Shown: piece after piece, positions 36,692-44,090 of the stretch | Position numbering within the stretch: position 1 is the first letter of the stretch | Layout of the letters: each line of letters begins with the position of its first letter | Assembly: GCA_011390615.1 (NCBI GenBank) | Contig: JAABSB010000007.1 | Location: forward strand, 1 to 44,090 | DNA length: 44,090 nucleotides | Origin: Desulfotignum sp. | GTDB lineage: Bacteria; Desulfobacterota; Desulfobacteria; Desulfobacterales; Desulfobacteraceae | Direction: 5' to 3' | Made by a program: the position numbers and the translations under genes | Notes under the pieces: model-generated | What the model was told of the DNA's origin: nothing | Databases searched by the model: none | The model's input: the letters and a program-made list of their open reading frames with translations, nothing else

Positions 36692-37537
36692 TTATCCCTG
36701 CAGAATCTCAAGGATGGTTTTTTGGGTTTTCGAAATTTGGTCAGTATTCGTGATCACCGCATCTGTTAGAGATGTCCGGCAGCCGAAATCTGTCCGGGGA
36801 AGCGGGGAACCCATGAGCCCGTGCAGCAGATCCTGGACTTTCTGGATGCTTTCACTGTACCGTTCCAGCACCGATGCCAGACTGGCATGGTGAGACGGGT
36901 CATCCATCCAGCAATCATAATCGGTGATGATGCAGATGGCCGCATAACACATCTGGGCCTCCCTGGCCAGAAAGGCTTCCGGGACATTGGTCATGCCCAC
37001 CAGGTCGCATCCGGCCAGGCGCAGAAAATGGCTTTCCGCTTTGGTGCCCAGCCGGGGACCTTCCACGCAGGCATAGGTTTTGCCGGTGTGCAGGGGCAGC
37101 TCCATGTTTGCGGCATGGTCTGCGATCCATTGGGTCAGGCTGCCGCAGACAGGTTCAGCCGTTGATATGTGGGCGGCAAGACCATCTCCGAAAAAGCTGG
37201 ACTGGCGCCGGCCCCGGGTCCAGTCAAAATACTGACCCGGTATGACAAGATCTCCGGGATGGATGTTTTCCTGCAGGCTGCCGGTGGCGGAAACACTGAT
37301 GATCCGGGTGGCACCCAGTTGTTTCAATGCAAAGATATTGGCCCGGTAGTTGATCTCATGGGGCAGAAATTCGTGATTGCAGCCGTGGCGGGGGATGAAC
37401 TGCAGGTCCCTGCCGTTGAATACCGCCCGGACAATGGGGGCGGACGGGTTCCCGAACGGGGTGTCAACTGTCTGTTCCGCTTTGATTTCAAGTCCTTGGA
37501 TTTGATAAAATCCGGTACCGCCGATAATTGCAAGCAT
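36692..37537 (-). CDS. mtnP: S-methyl-5'-thioadenosine phosphorylase
   Basis: A 281-residue purine phosphorylase of the trimeric PNP/MTAP class. AIIGGTGFYQI at the N-terminus, FIPRHGCNHEFLPHEINYRANI (phosphate and nucleoside site), SVSATGSLQENIHPGDLVIP and GMTNVPEAFLAREA are the MTAP motifs. It cleaves methylthioadenosine, the by-product of SpeE at 30 kb, to adenine and methylthioribose-1-phosphate. Methylthioinosine as substrate cannot be excluded. It is a single gene. Confidence 0.88.
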   Translation of the reverse strand: MLAIIGGTGFYQIQGLEIKAEQTVDTPFGNPSAPIVRAVFNGRDLQFIPRHGCNHEFLPHEINYRANIFALKQLGATRIISVSATGSLQENIHPGDLVIPGQYFDWTRGRRQSSFFGDGLAAHISTAEPVCGSLTQWIADHAANMELPLHTGKTYACVEGPRLGTKAESHFLRLAGCDLVGMTNVPEAFLAREAQMCYAAICIITDYDCWMDDPSHHASLASVLERYSESIQKVQDLLHGLMGSPLPRTDFGCRTSLTDAVITNTDQISKTQKTILEILQG

Positions 37538-37703
37538 CTGGTATTGGTTCCTTCCTCAATATCGGGTTAATTTGATTCGCCAGTACAGCCACATACCATC
37601 AAATACAGCAAATTTCAAAATCAAAATCCACATCCGGATGTTTTTTCCTGATCCCCGGCCCCCAGAGACCCTGCCGTTTCCATGGCTGTGGCCAATGACC
37701 ATA

Positions 37704-39128
37704 TTATTTTAAGGCAGATGCCAGAAACGCTTCTCCTTTAGCCATGATAGTGTCATGGTCCTCTGGAATGGCAAGGTGTTCCAGCAGGTCACATGTTTTG
37801 TCGTGCAGAATGCCGGCGGCGGTGGGGGCACCCTTGTTCCGCCATTTGTCGAGGGACAGAAACGGCCAGATCGTGCTTGAAAACTGGGATTCCCTGAAAT
37901 GCCGGCCGGTCAGGGATGATGACAGAAAATTTCCCCCCGGACCCAGTTTTTTAATGTCGGAAAACCCGATATGGTCATCTGCTATGGAAAATCCGGCAGC
38001 AAACTGTCTTGACTGGCAAATGAGATCATCGGAATAAACAACCAGTTCCGGAGAAAAAACCAGGGAATCAAAACTGCCCCCCACAAAAGGGACCATGCCC
38101 ACCGCCCCTGAGCAGCTTGTAAGGTGGTTGATGCACAGGGTGGTTGCGGCAAGCAGGTCTGCGCCCCAGCCGTTACCGCTGCCGGATGTGCCGCAGTGGG
38201 GAATATTGTAGAAGGCCATCATTTCAGCACAGGCCAGATTCAGCACCAGGGTGCGGGGTGAATAAAAACTGCCGGCATGTTTCATGTCAAAGGCGGCAGG
38301 CAGGCTGCCCAGGATGATGGGAGCCCCCGGCTTCACCAGCTGGCTGTACACCAGTCCTGCCAGCAGTTCAGCGGTGAGCAGGGCCAGGGTGCCCCCTGGG
38401 GTGATGGGACAGGTGGCACCGGACATGCCATAATTGGAAAAGATAAACGGCAGCCCTTTTTGAATGGACAGATCTATTTTCCGGGTGGTGTCCGCGTTCA
38501 GCACCAGCGGGGTGATGGGATTCACATAAGGGATCACAAAGGGATGATCAGACAGGTCCCTGGTAAGATGTTCACACAGGCCCAGGGCGGTTGCAAAGCA
38601 ATTCTGGTTGGATATGAGCATCACCAGGGGTTTTGTGGTATGGGCCAGCATTTCCAGGACCCCTAAGGTGTCTGCTGTTTCCGAAGAAAAATCCTGTATC
38701 ACCCCGGGGGTTGAAATAAAATCAAAGCTTTTCAAGGTATGGCCCAGGCCTGCGGCAAGGCCCATGTGGCGCCGCAAAAACGGCTGGATTTTGTTTGTGA
38801 ACGGGTCGTGATAATGCAGATTGGTAACACCGATGCCGAACACCGCATCCTGGTTCTCATCGCTTTTTAAAACAAAGCATGGCCGGCCCATGCGGTCAAA
38901 TATGGGTATGCTTGACGGGGCTGAATCGATTGCCCTTTGGACAAGGTCTTCCGGGATATGAACCACAGACGTGTGTGCGGATTTTCCCATGGCTTTTTCA
39001 AATACCTGCCGTGCCCCGGGATCATCTACCTTTATCCCGGTCTGTTGAAGAATTAAGAGTGCATCATGGTGGATTTTTTCAATCTGTTCTTTATTCATGA
39101 CCCGGGTTCTGGGTTTCAGATCAAACAT
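37704..39128 (-). CDS. Non-pyrrolysine MttB-family methyltransferase
   Basis: A 474-residue protein of the MttB superfamily with an uninterrupted frame. Where the pyrrolysine enzyme has GG-Pyl, this one reads PHCGTSGSGNGWGADLL, so it belongs to the non-Pyl branch. Characterised members demethylate glycine betaine, proline betaine, carnitine or related quaternary amines and pass the methyl to a corrinoid protein. The substrate here is not known. The ATG at 39128 has AAGGA 9 nt upstream and is preferred to that at 39158. It follows the GntR gene by 51 bp on the same strand. Confidence 0.88.
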   Translation of the reverse strand: MFDLKPRTRVMNKEQIEKIHHDALLILQQTGIKVDDPGARQVFEKAMGKSAHTSVVHIPEDLVQRAIDSAPSSIPIFDRMGRPCFVLKSDENQDAVFGIGVTNLHYHDPFTNKIQPFLRRHMGLAAGLGHTLKSFDFISTPGVIQDFSSETADTLGVLEMLAHTTKPLVMLISNQNCFATALGLCEHLTRDLSDHPFVIPYVNPITPLVLNADTTRKIDLSIQKGLPFIFSNYGMSGATCPITPGGTLALLTAELLAGLVYSQLVKPGAPIILGSLPAAFDMKHAGSFYSPRTLVLNLACAEMMAFYNIPHCGTSGSGNGWGADLLAATTLCINHLTSCSGAVGMVPFVGGSFDSLVFSPELVVYSDDLICQSRQFAAGFSIADDHIGFSDIKKLGPGGNFLSSSLTGRHFRESQFSSTIWPFLSLDKWRNKGAPTAAGILHDKTCDLLEHLAIPEDHDTIMAKGEAFLASALK

Positions 39129-39179
39129 ATGGTTTTTTTCCTTTACAGCAGGTTTCACAGGGGGGTGTTTCTTACGGGA

Positions 39180-39848
39180 TCAGACAGTTAAATAATCATC
39201 AGGGGTTATCCGGTTCACATCAATACCGCTCACCGTATTTGTAAGGTGCTGTTCCATGGCCTGTTTTGCCCGGGCACTGTCTTTTTGTTCCAGGGAAAAC
39301 ACAATTGTTTGATGTTCATCCGGAGAGGTGTTGTTGGCCTCCAGCAGCTGGTAAAACGGATCAAACAAAATCAGGTAGATGGTGGTTTTCTGGATCAGTT
39401 CCCTGATGTAGTGGACCAGAACAGGGTTGGCCGTTTTTTTTGCGATCAACAGGTGAATGGCATTATTGATCTCATAGTATCGGTCAAGTTCCCTGGCATT
39501 GAACACCTTTTTTTCCTTTTCTATCAGGTGGTGAAGGGTATGGAAATCCCCGGAATCAAGGTGGTGCAGCGCCAGTGAGACCGCCATCTTTTCCAGCTGG
39601 GCCCGCACCTGAAAACAGGCTTTGATCTCTTCAAGGGTGGGGTTGACCACCGACGCCCCCTTGTTGGGGGAAAAATCAGCCAGCCCTTCAAACACCAGCC
39701 GTTTGATGGCACCCTTTACCGTGGCCCGGCTCATGCCCAGACTGTTTGCCAGAGAGACCTCTTTGAGTTTGCTGCCTTTCTGGATATACCCTTTGCTGAT
39801 GGCAATCTTGATTTTATCGTAGGCCTGGTCTTCCAAACTGAGGGCCAT
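39180..39848 (-). CDS. GntR-family regulator with FCD ligand-binding domain
   Basis: A 222-residue transcription factor. The winged helix is at residues 8-70 (QAYDKIKIAISKGYI, then SLANSLGMSRATVKGAIKRL), followed by an all-helical FCD domain with likely metal-binding Asp/His positions (YYEINNAIHLLIAK). FadR/GntR proteins of this type sense organic acids or related catabolites. It lies between the MttB homologue and the ABC importer, so it is the obvious candidate to control both. The palindrome at 42710-42726 is a possible target. Confidence 0.88.
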   Translation of the reverse strand: MALSLEDQAYDKIKIAISKGYIQKGSKLKEVSLANSLGMSRATVKGAIKRLVFEGLADFSPNKGASVVNPTLEEIKACFQVRAQLEKMAVSLALHHLDSGDFHTLHHLIEKEKKVFNARELDRYYEINNAIHLLIAKKTANPVLVHYIRELIQKTTIYLILFDPFYQLLEANNTSPDEHQTIVFSLEQKDSARAKQAMEQHLTNTVSGIDVNRITPDDYLTV

Positions 39849-40021
39849 TCCTTCACCTCCTTATGTCATTTTCCATGGATGACCCGAGCCTGTCTTGGCC
39901 AATCGACTCGCAGTTTATCTTTCTGTTTTGCAATGGTTTTTTTTCAGTCATTGCCTGTAGATCGGTCGCCGGATATATCGCACAACCTAAAAAGCCATAG
40001 CCCGTAGGGGCGGTTCTGGAT

Positions 40022-40786
40022 TCAAAGAATATGGGCCAGAAACTGCCGGGTGCGCTCCTGTTCCGGGTTGTTGAAAATCTTTTCCGGCGGTCCCTGCTCC
40101 ACCCAGTTGCCGTTGTCCATGATCAGAATCCGGTCTGCCACATCCCGGGCAAAATGCAGCTCATGGGTAACGGCAATAATGGTCATCCCTTCCTTTGCCA
40201 GTCTTTCCATGACCTCCACCACCTCTCCCACCAGCTCCGGATCAAGTGCGGATGTGGGTTCGTCAAACAGCATCACCTTGGGTTTCATGGCCAGGCTCCT
40301 GGCAATGGCCACCCGCTGCTGCTGGCCCCCGGACAGACGGGAAGGGTGCTCATCGCGTTTTTCCGAAAGCCCGATCCACTGCAGCAGCTGTTCGGCATAG
40401 GAAACAGCGGCCTCTTTTTTCTGGTGCAAAACAGTGACCGGGCCTTCAATGATGTTTTCCAGCACCGTCATATGTGGAAACAGGTTGAATGCCTGAAAGC
40501 ACATGCCGGTGCGTTTGCGGATATCCCTGATGCGGCCGTTTCTCAGTTTGTCGTTTTCCCCGGCCTCAATAACGATACCATCCACCTCCACCGTGCCGGC
40601 AGTAGGTTCTTCCAGAAAATTGATGCACCGCAGCAATGTGCTTTTTCCGGAACCGGACGCCCCTAAGATGGCAACGGTTTCCCCTTTTTTCACCTCCAGG
40701 TCAATGCCGCACAGCACATGCATGTCCGGGTGAAACACCTTGTGGATATTGGATATTTTCACCATGAAAGAATCGTTTTCCATCAT
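40022..40786 (-). CDS. Polar amino acid-type ABC transporter ATPase
   Basis: A 254-residue ATPase. Walker A ILGASGSGKSTLLR, Q-loop MCFQAFNLFPHMT, signature LSGGQQQRVAIA, Walker B VMLFDEPTSALD and switch H VTHELHF place it with GlnQ/HisP. It energises the importer encoded upstream. It overlaps the permease gene by 4 bp (ATGA). The substrate is not set by the ATPase; the location between two MttB-type genes suggests a methylated amine or betaine rather than a common amino acid. Confidence 0.92.
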   Translation of the reverse strand: MMENDSFMVKISNIHKVFHPDMHVLCGIDLEVKKGETVAILGASGSGKSTLLRCINFLEEPTAGTVEVDGIVIEAGENDKLRNGRIRDIRKRTGMCFQAFNLFPHMTVLENIIEGPVTVLHQKKEAAVSYAEQLLQWIGLSEKRDEHPSRLSGGQQQRVAIARSLAMKPKVMLFDEPTSALDPELVGEVVEVMERLAKEGMTIIAVTHELHFARDVADRILIMDNGNWVEQGPPEKIFNNPEQERTRQFLAHIL

Positions 40787-41649
40787 CTGATACTCCTGTC
40801 GCCCCGGGCCATATGGGTTTCAAGTTTTTCCTGGAAATACTGGAGCATGATGCACATCATCCAGTAAATCAGGGCCACGGTGATGAGCATCTCCAGAGAC
40901 TGGAAATGCCGTCTGCCCATTTTAATGGCCCGGTAGCTCAGCTCCCACACCCCCATGAGAGACACCAGGGACGAGTCTTTGACCATGGCGATAAATTCAT
41001 TGGAAACCGGGGGGATGATGACCCGCAGGGCCTGGGGAAAGATGATGCGTTTCATGGTCTGGGTCCGGGTCATGCCCAGGGCGTTGGCCGCTTCGGTCTG
41101 GCCCGGATCGATGGACTGAATGCCGGCCCGGACCGTTTCGGTCATGTAGGCCCCGTAACACACCCCTAAGGCCAGGATACCAGCGGTCAGGGCCGGGAGG
41201 GTAAAATATGCCTGGATACCGGTGAACCCGTATCCTTCCAGGGCCTTTCCGATCTGGGGCAGGGCCAGGTACCACATGTACACCTGGACCAGAAGCGGCG
41301 TTCCCCGGATAAGGGATACATAGGAAGAGGCAATGCTGTTGAACACCGGGTTTTTGGACAGCCGCCCCAGGGCCCCGATAACGGCCAGAAAACAGGCCAG
41401 GGAGATGGCCATGAATGAGACAAAAAGGGTGTACCCCATGCCGGCAAATATAAAGGGCAGCTGGTTTTTCATGAACCTGAAATCCAGTTTCAGAAGGATG
41501 AGCACCGTTACCATGGCGATGGCCAGAATGATAAAGGATATGATCAGTTTGCGTTTGTAGGCGGCCCTGTCTGTTTCAATCTGTGTAAGGGTTTTTCTGG
41601 CCTCTGCAGGAATACCGCTGCCCTCAGAAAAATTTGTATCGGCCTTCAT
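40783..41649 (-). CDS. Polar amino acid-type ABC transporter permease
   Basis: A 288-residue inner-membrane permease of the HisM/GlnP family with an N-terminal cytoplasmic extension of about 35 residues before the first helix. VSLIRGTPLLVQVYMWY is the family motif, and the EAA loop reads EAANALGMTRTQTMKRIIFPQA. The ATG at 41649 (MKADTNFSEG) has AAGGAAA upstream; the ATG at 41694 lies in the terminator region and is rejected. Only one permease is seen, so it probably forms a homodimer. Confidence 0.9.
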   Translation of the reverse strand: MKADTNFSEGSGIPAEARKTLTQIETDRAAYKRKLIISFIILAIAMVTVLILLKLDFRFMKNQLPFIFAGMGYTLFVSFMAISLACFLAVIGALGRLSKNPVFNSIASSYVSLIRGTPLLVQVYMWYLALPQIGKALEGYGFTGIQAYFTLPALTAGILALGVCYGAYMTETVRAGIQSIDPGQTEAANALGMTRTQTMKRIIFPQALRVIIPPVSNEFIAMVKDSSLVSLMGVWELSYRAIKMGRRHFQSLEMLITVALIYWMMCIMLQYFQEKLETHMARGDRSIR

Positions 41650-41672
41650 TTTTTGGTTTCCTTGTCTGTGAT

Positions 41673-41746
41673 AAAAAAAGAAACAAAAATACACAAGCAG
41701 TTTCAGCCGGATACCATGATATGGTCTGGAAAGAAACTGCTTGTGT
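41673..41746 (-). terminator. Intra-operon intrinsic terminator after the binding-protein gene
   Basis: Arms 41691-41704 and 41733-41746 are a perfect 14-bp inverted repeat (ACACAAGCAGTTTC and its complement), with a small inner hairpin ACCAT/ATGGT. On the minus strand it is followed by a T-rich run (41690 down to 41673). It lies between the binding-protein and permease genes, so partial readthrough would give more binding protein than membrane subunits. Confidence 0.8.
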
Positions 41747-41755
41747 GTCTGGTTA

Positions 41756-42604
41756 TCAGAGCTTTGGAATCAGGTTGGTTTGGTAGAACTTTTCAGACAG
41801 GGCCACCAGGGTGCCGTCGGCATTCATGGACAGAATGATTTCATTTAGTTTGTCCACCAGGGTCTGGCTGTTGGCCCGGCTTTTGTCCAGCGCAAAACTC
41901 AACGGCTCGTAATAGGGGGGATCTCCCAGCATTTTGATGGGGCAGCCGTTTTTGCATCCGGAACTTATGGCTTCGGCAAGGGTCTGCCGGGAGGTGAACA
42001 CGGCATCCAGCCGCGCGCCGTCGCCAAGGGTCAGGTCTTCGATGTGGTTGGCATCGGTGGGATAGGTCACCAGGTCGGCTTCCCAGTCCTGAAACACAAT
42101 CTTTACATCTTCGATGGACAGATCTTTCTGCAGATATCTTTCATTGGTGGTTTCACTGGCAACACCGATTTTTTTGCCGGCCAGGTCTGCCAGGGTTTTG
42201 ATGGAAGTGTTGTTTTTATGCACGGCAAACTGGGCAGGAGAGCTGTAATAGGGCAGGGTGAACAGCAGCGCTTTTTTTCTTTCCTTGGTGGGGGTCATGG
42301 ACCCGATGGAGATATCCCATCTTTTTCCCCATTTGCCGGCGGTGATCAGGTCCCAGTCCGGTGTGACAAATTTGACATCCACACCCAGTCTTTTGGCCAC
42401 TTCTTTGGCCACACTGATGTCAAACCCTTCCAACTCGCCTTTTTCATTCAAAAAACTCTGGGGGGCATAATTGGCATCAGTGGATACCACAATGGTCCCT
42501 GCTGCCATAATTTCTTCAAGCACAGACTGCCCGGCAAAAGATCCTGCAATAAAAAAAAGGCAGGTGGATAAGATCGCTGCAAAGGTCCAAGACAATTTTT
42601 TCAT
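41756..42604 (-). CDS. Family 3 solute-binding protein of the ABC importer
   Basis: A 282-residue periplasmic binding protein. The ATG at 42604 gives a signal peptide (KKLSWTFAAILSTCLFFIAG, cleavage probably after SFA) and has GGAGG 7 nt upstream. TIVVSTDANYAPQSFLNEKGELEGFDISVAKEV, split over strands, is the family 3 signature, and GKKIGVASETTNERYLQ the second-lobe motif. It captures a small polar or quaternary amine; the ligand cannot be named from sequence. First gene of the importer operon, divergent from the pyrrolysine mttB. Confidence 0.92.
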   Translation of the reverse strand: MKKLSWTFAAILSTCLFFIAGSFAGQSVLEEIMAAGTIVVSTDANYAPQSFLNEKGELEGFDISVAKEVAKRLGVDVKFVTPDWDLITAGKWGKRWDISIGSMTPTKERKKALLFTLPYYSSPAQFAVHKNNTSIKTLADLAGKKIGVASETTNERYLQKDLSIEDVKIVFQDWEADLVTYPTDANHIEDLTLGDGARLDAVFTSRQTLAEAISSGCKNGCPIKMLGDPPYYEPLSFALDKSRANSQTLVDKLNEIILSMNADGTLVALSEKFYQTNLIPKL

Positions 42605-42709
42605 GGTAAACCTCCTGTTGGTTATTATTTCCGGAAGCGGCATGCCACCGGTAACTTACGCGAACATTACTGGTCTTGTCTGTTTGGCCTTGTCTCTGGT
42701 GTCATCCAT

Positions 42710-42726
42710 AAATTGTTGAACAATTT
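42710..42726. promoter_or_regulatory. 17-bp perfect palindrome in the importer/mttB divergent region
   Basis: AAATTGTT-G-AACAATTT reads the same on both strands over 17 bp. It lies between the divergent binding-protein and mttB genes, 106 bp and 163 bp from their starts. Its length and symmetry fit a dimeric regulator, with the nearby GntR/FCD protein the first candidate. The regulator is an inference. Confidence 0.55.
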
Positions 42727-42735
42727 TTGATTGAC

Positions 42736-42751
42736 AAACCTATAAAGGTTT
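42736..42751. promoter_or_regulatory. Second dyad next to a TTGACA box upstream of mttB
   Basis: AAACCT (42736-42741), four bases, AGGTTT (42746-42751) form a perfect 6-bp dyad directly after TTGACA (42731-42736). If TTGACA is the mttB -35 box, the dyad sits in the spacer and could hold a repressor or activator. The matching -10 (TAGGGA at 42754) is poor. Confidence 0.35.
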
Positions 42752-42888
42752 TGTAGGGATGTCAAGTGGAAATATCGCCCCGGCAGGTGCTTTGGGCGGT
42801 TTTTTGTGAAACGCAGGCTGACACCCCTTTTCATGACTGTATGTATGGGGGGATAATTGATGAAACATGGTGGCGAGGTGGAAATAAG

Positions 42889-44090
42889 ATGAAACGCAAT
42901 TTTCACGCAGGAGGGCTGCGCAGCGCCGGACTGAGTCTCAATATCCTGACCGATGACGAACTGGATGAGATTCACTACGGCACCCTTGAAGTGCTCAATG
43001 AAACAGGGGTATTTGTGGAAGATGCTGCTGCCCTGGATTGTTTTGAAAACGGGGGGGCCGTGGTTGACCGGGATACAAAAAATGTACGGATCCCCCCCCA
43101 TGTGGTGGAGGATGCCATACGGTCGGCCCCTGCCAAGGTGGTTCTGTATGGCCGCAATCCAGCCCATGACATTGTTCTGGAAAGCACCCGGGTGCATTTT
43201 ACCAATTTCAGCGAGGGGGTGATGGTAAATGATCCCTATACCGGAGAAAACAGGGCCCCCGTAAAACAGGACCTGATCGATTCTGCCAGGGTCATCGATT
43301 ATCTGGATGAGATCGATTTCTGTGAAAAAGCCCTGGGGGCCCATGACGTGGACCAGCGCACCGTGCCTTTGCACAATGCGGAAGCCTATTTGACCCATAC
43401 ATCCAAGCACTGCGCATTCGGACCGGGCAACGGCGGGTTTCTGGAAAAGATCATTGCAATGGCCCAGGCCATTGCCGGTGGGGCCGCGGCATTTGCCAGA
43501 CGGCCCATCGTGTCCTTTACCACCTGTCCGGTAAGCCCTTTGAAACTGATCGCTGACTGCTGCGACATCATCATGACATCGGCAAAAAACAATGTGGTGT
43601 GCAACATCCTGTCCATGGCCATGGCCGGCGGCACGGCCCCGGTCACCCTGGCCGGGACTCTTGTGAACCACAATGCCGAGGTGCTGTCCGGGATCACCCT
43701 GGCACAGCTGACCCGGAAAGGCACGCCCGTGATTTACGGCAGCTCCACCACGGCCATGGACCTGAAACTGGCATCCGCCAGTGTGGGCACCCCGGAATGT
43801 GCCGTGATATCCGGGGCCGTGGCCCGCCTTGCCAGGTACTATGCCCTGCCCAGCTATGTGGCGGGCGGGTAGGGCGACAGCAAAATATCCGATGTCCAGA
43901 CTGGCCATGAAAAGACACTCACCGGACTGATTCCCGCATTGGCAGGTGCCAATATGATTTACGGTCCGGGGATGCTTGAAAGCGGCATTACTTTTGATTT
44001 TGGCCAGCTGGTGCTTGACTGTGAGTTTGTGCGTATGATCAAACATACCATTCAGGGCATTCCCGTGAATGATGACACACTTGCCATCGA
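42889..44090 (+). CDS. mttB: Trimethylamine methyltransferase MttB with amber-encoded pyrrolysine (3' end cut)
   Basis: The frame opens at ATG 42889 (AGGTGG ribosome-binding site), runs 327 codons to TAG at 43870-43872, and continues open to the window end with strong MttB similarity on both sides. Before the codon: [20 protein letters not shown] at the N-terminus and ALPSYVAGG. After it: [16 protein letters not shown], then [17 protein letters not shown]. Codon 328 matches the Pyl334 position of Methanosarcina MttB. The enzyme moves a methyl from trimethylamine to a corrinoid protein, with pyrrolysine in the active site. The corrinoid protein and pyl genes are not in the window. The last 72 codons seen fit the family C-terminal part. 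Confidence 0.93.
43870..43872 (+). other. In-frame UAG decoded as pyrrolysine (codon 328 of mttB)
   Basis: GGC GGG TAG GGC GAC AGC gives Gly-Gly-Pyl-Gly-Asp-Ser. The residues around the codon (GG before, GDSK after) are the conserved pyrrolysine site of MttB. No sense codon fits the family here, and 72 codons of conserved sequence follow. Confidence 0.9.

Noticed and set aside
43870-43872. mttB as a pseudogene broken by a nonsense mutation
   Set aside because: The codon lies exactly at the family's pyrrolysine site, is UAG rather than UAA or UGA, and conserved sequence continues intact after it.

Overview
The window looks like a chromosomal segment of a Gram-negative, anaerobic sulfate reducer of the Desulfobacteraceae type (Desulfobacula/Desulfotignum-like). 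That placement is an inference. It rests on a complete lipid A/Kdo gene set, a selenocysteine-specific elongation factor with a HesB-like selenoprotein, and a trimethylamine methyltransferase gene interrupted by an in-frame amber codon read as pyrrolysine. No phage, insertion sequence or CRISPR array is visible. Most genes sit in short, tightly packed operons.

Layout. 1-3.3 kb (minus strand): a Gld-type ABC exporter (ATPase, ABC-2 permease, GldG-like subunit cut by the window edge) and a protein with two ribbon-helix-helix-like repeats. 3.5-6.6 kb (minus): birA-bioY-bioM-bioN, biotin ligase/repressor plus an ECF biotin importer, with a BirA operator over the birA start codon. 6.6-7.0 kb: no protein gene, but a 160-nt element closed by a 20-bp perfect stem. 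7.0-12.0 kb: an orphan gene, then on the minus strand an ATP-grasp protein, a HEAT-repeat/pseudo-receiver protein, galE and a U32-like protein. 12.0-12.5 kb: a complete selenoprotein transcription unit with promoter, UGA-interrupted HesB-like gene, bSECIS hairpin and terminator. 12.6-14.2 kb: a FliL-like lipoprotein and thiamine pyrophosphokinase.

14.3-22.8 kb (plus): an envelope operon, lptF-lptG-waaA-lpxK-lpxL-ELM1-like-glycosyltransferase-yrbL. 22.8-27.0 kb (minus): kdnA-kdnB-kdsB-glycosyltransferase, the set that in Shewanella makes CMP-8-amino-Kdo. Together these two convergent operons predict an LPS whose Kdo carries an 8-amino group. 27.2-36.6 kb: hemW, speD-speE (spermidine), selB with a small membrane protein, tRNA-His, mtgA, a DUF1847 protein, surE and a PGPGW-type membrane protein. 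mtnP follows at 36.7-37.5 kb and can recycle the methylthioadenosine that SpeE releases.

37.7-44.1 kb: a methylamine/quaternary-amine locus. It contains a non-pyrrolysine MttB homologue, a GntR/FCD regulator, a polar amino-acid-type ABC importer with an intrinsic terminator behind the binding-protein gene, a divergent control region with a 17-bp perfect palindrome, and mttB with UAG at codon 328, running off the window end. UGA and UAG are therefore both recoded within 32 kb, while UAG is still the apparent normal stop of five other genes (bioY, lptF, the ELM1-like gene, speE and the small gene beside selB).
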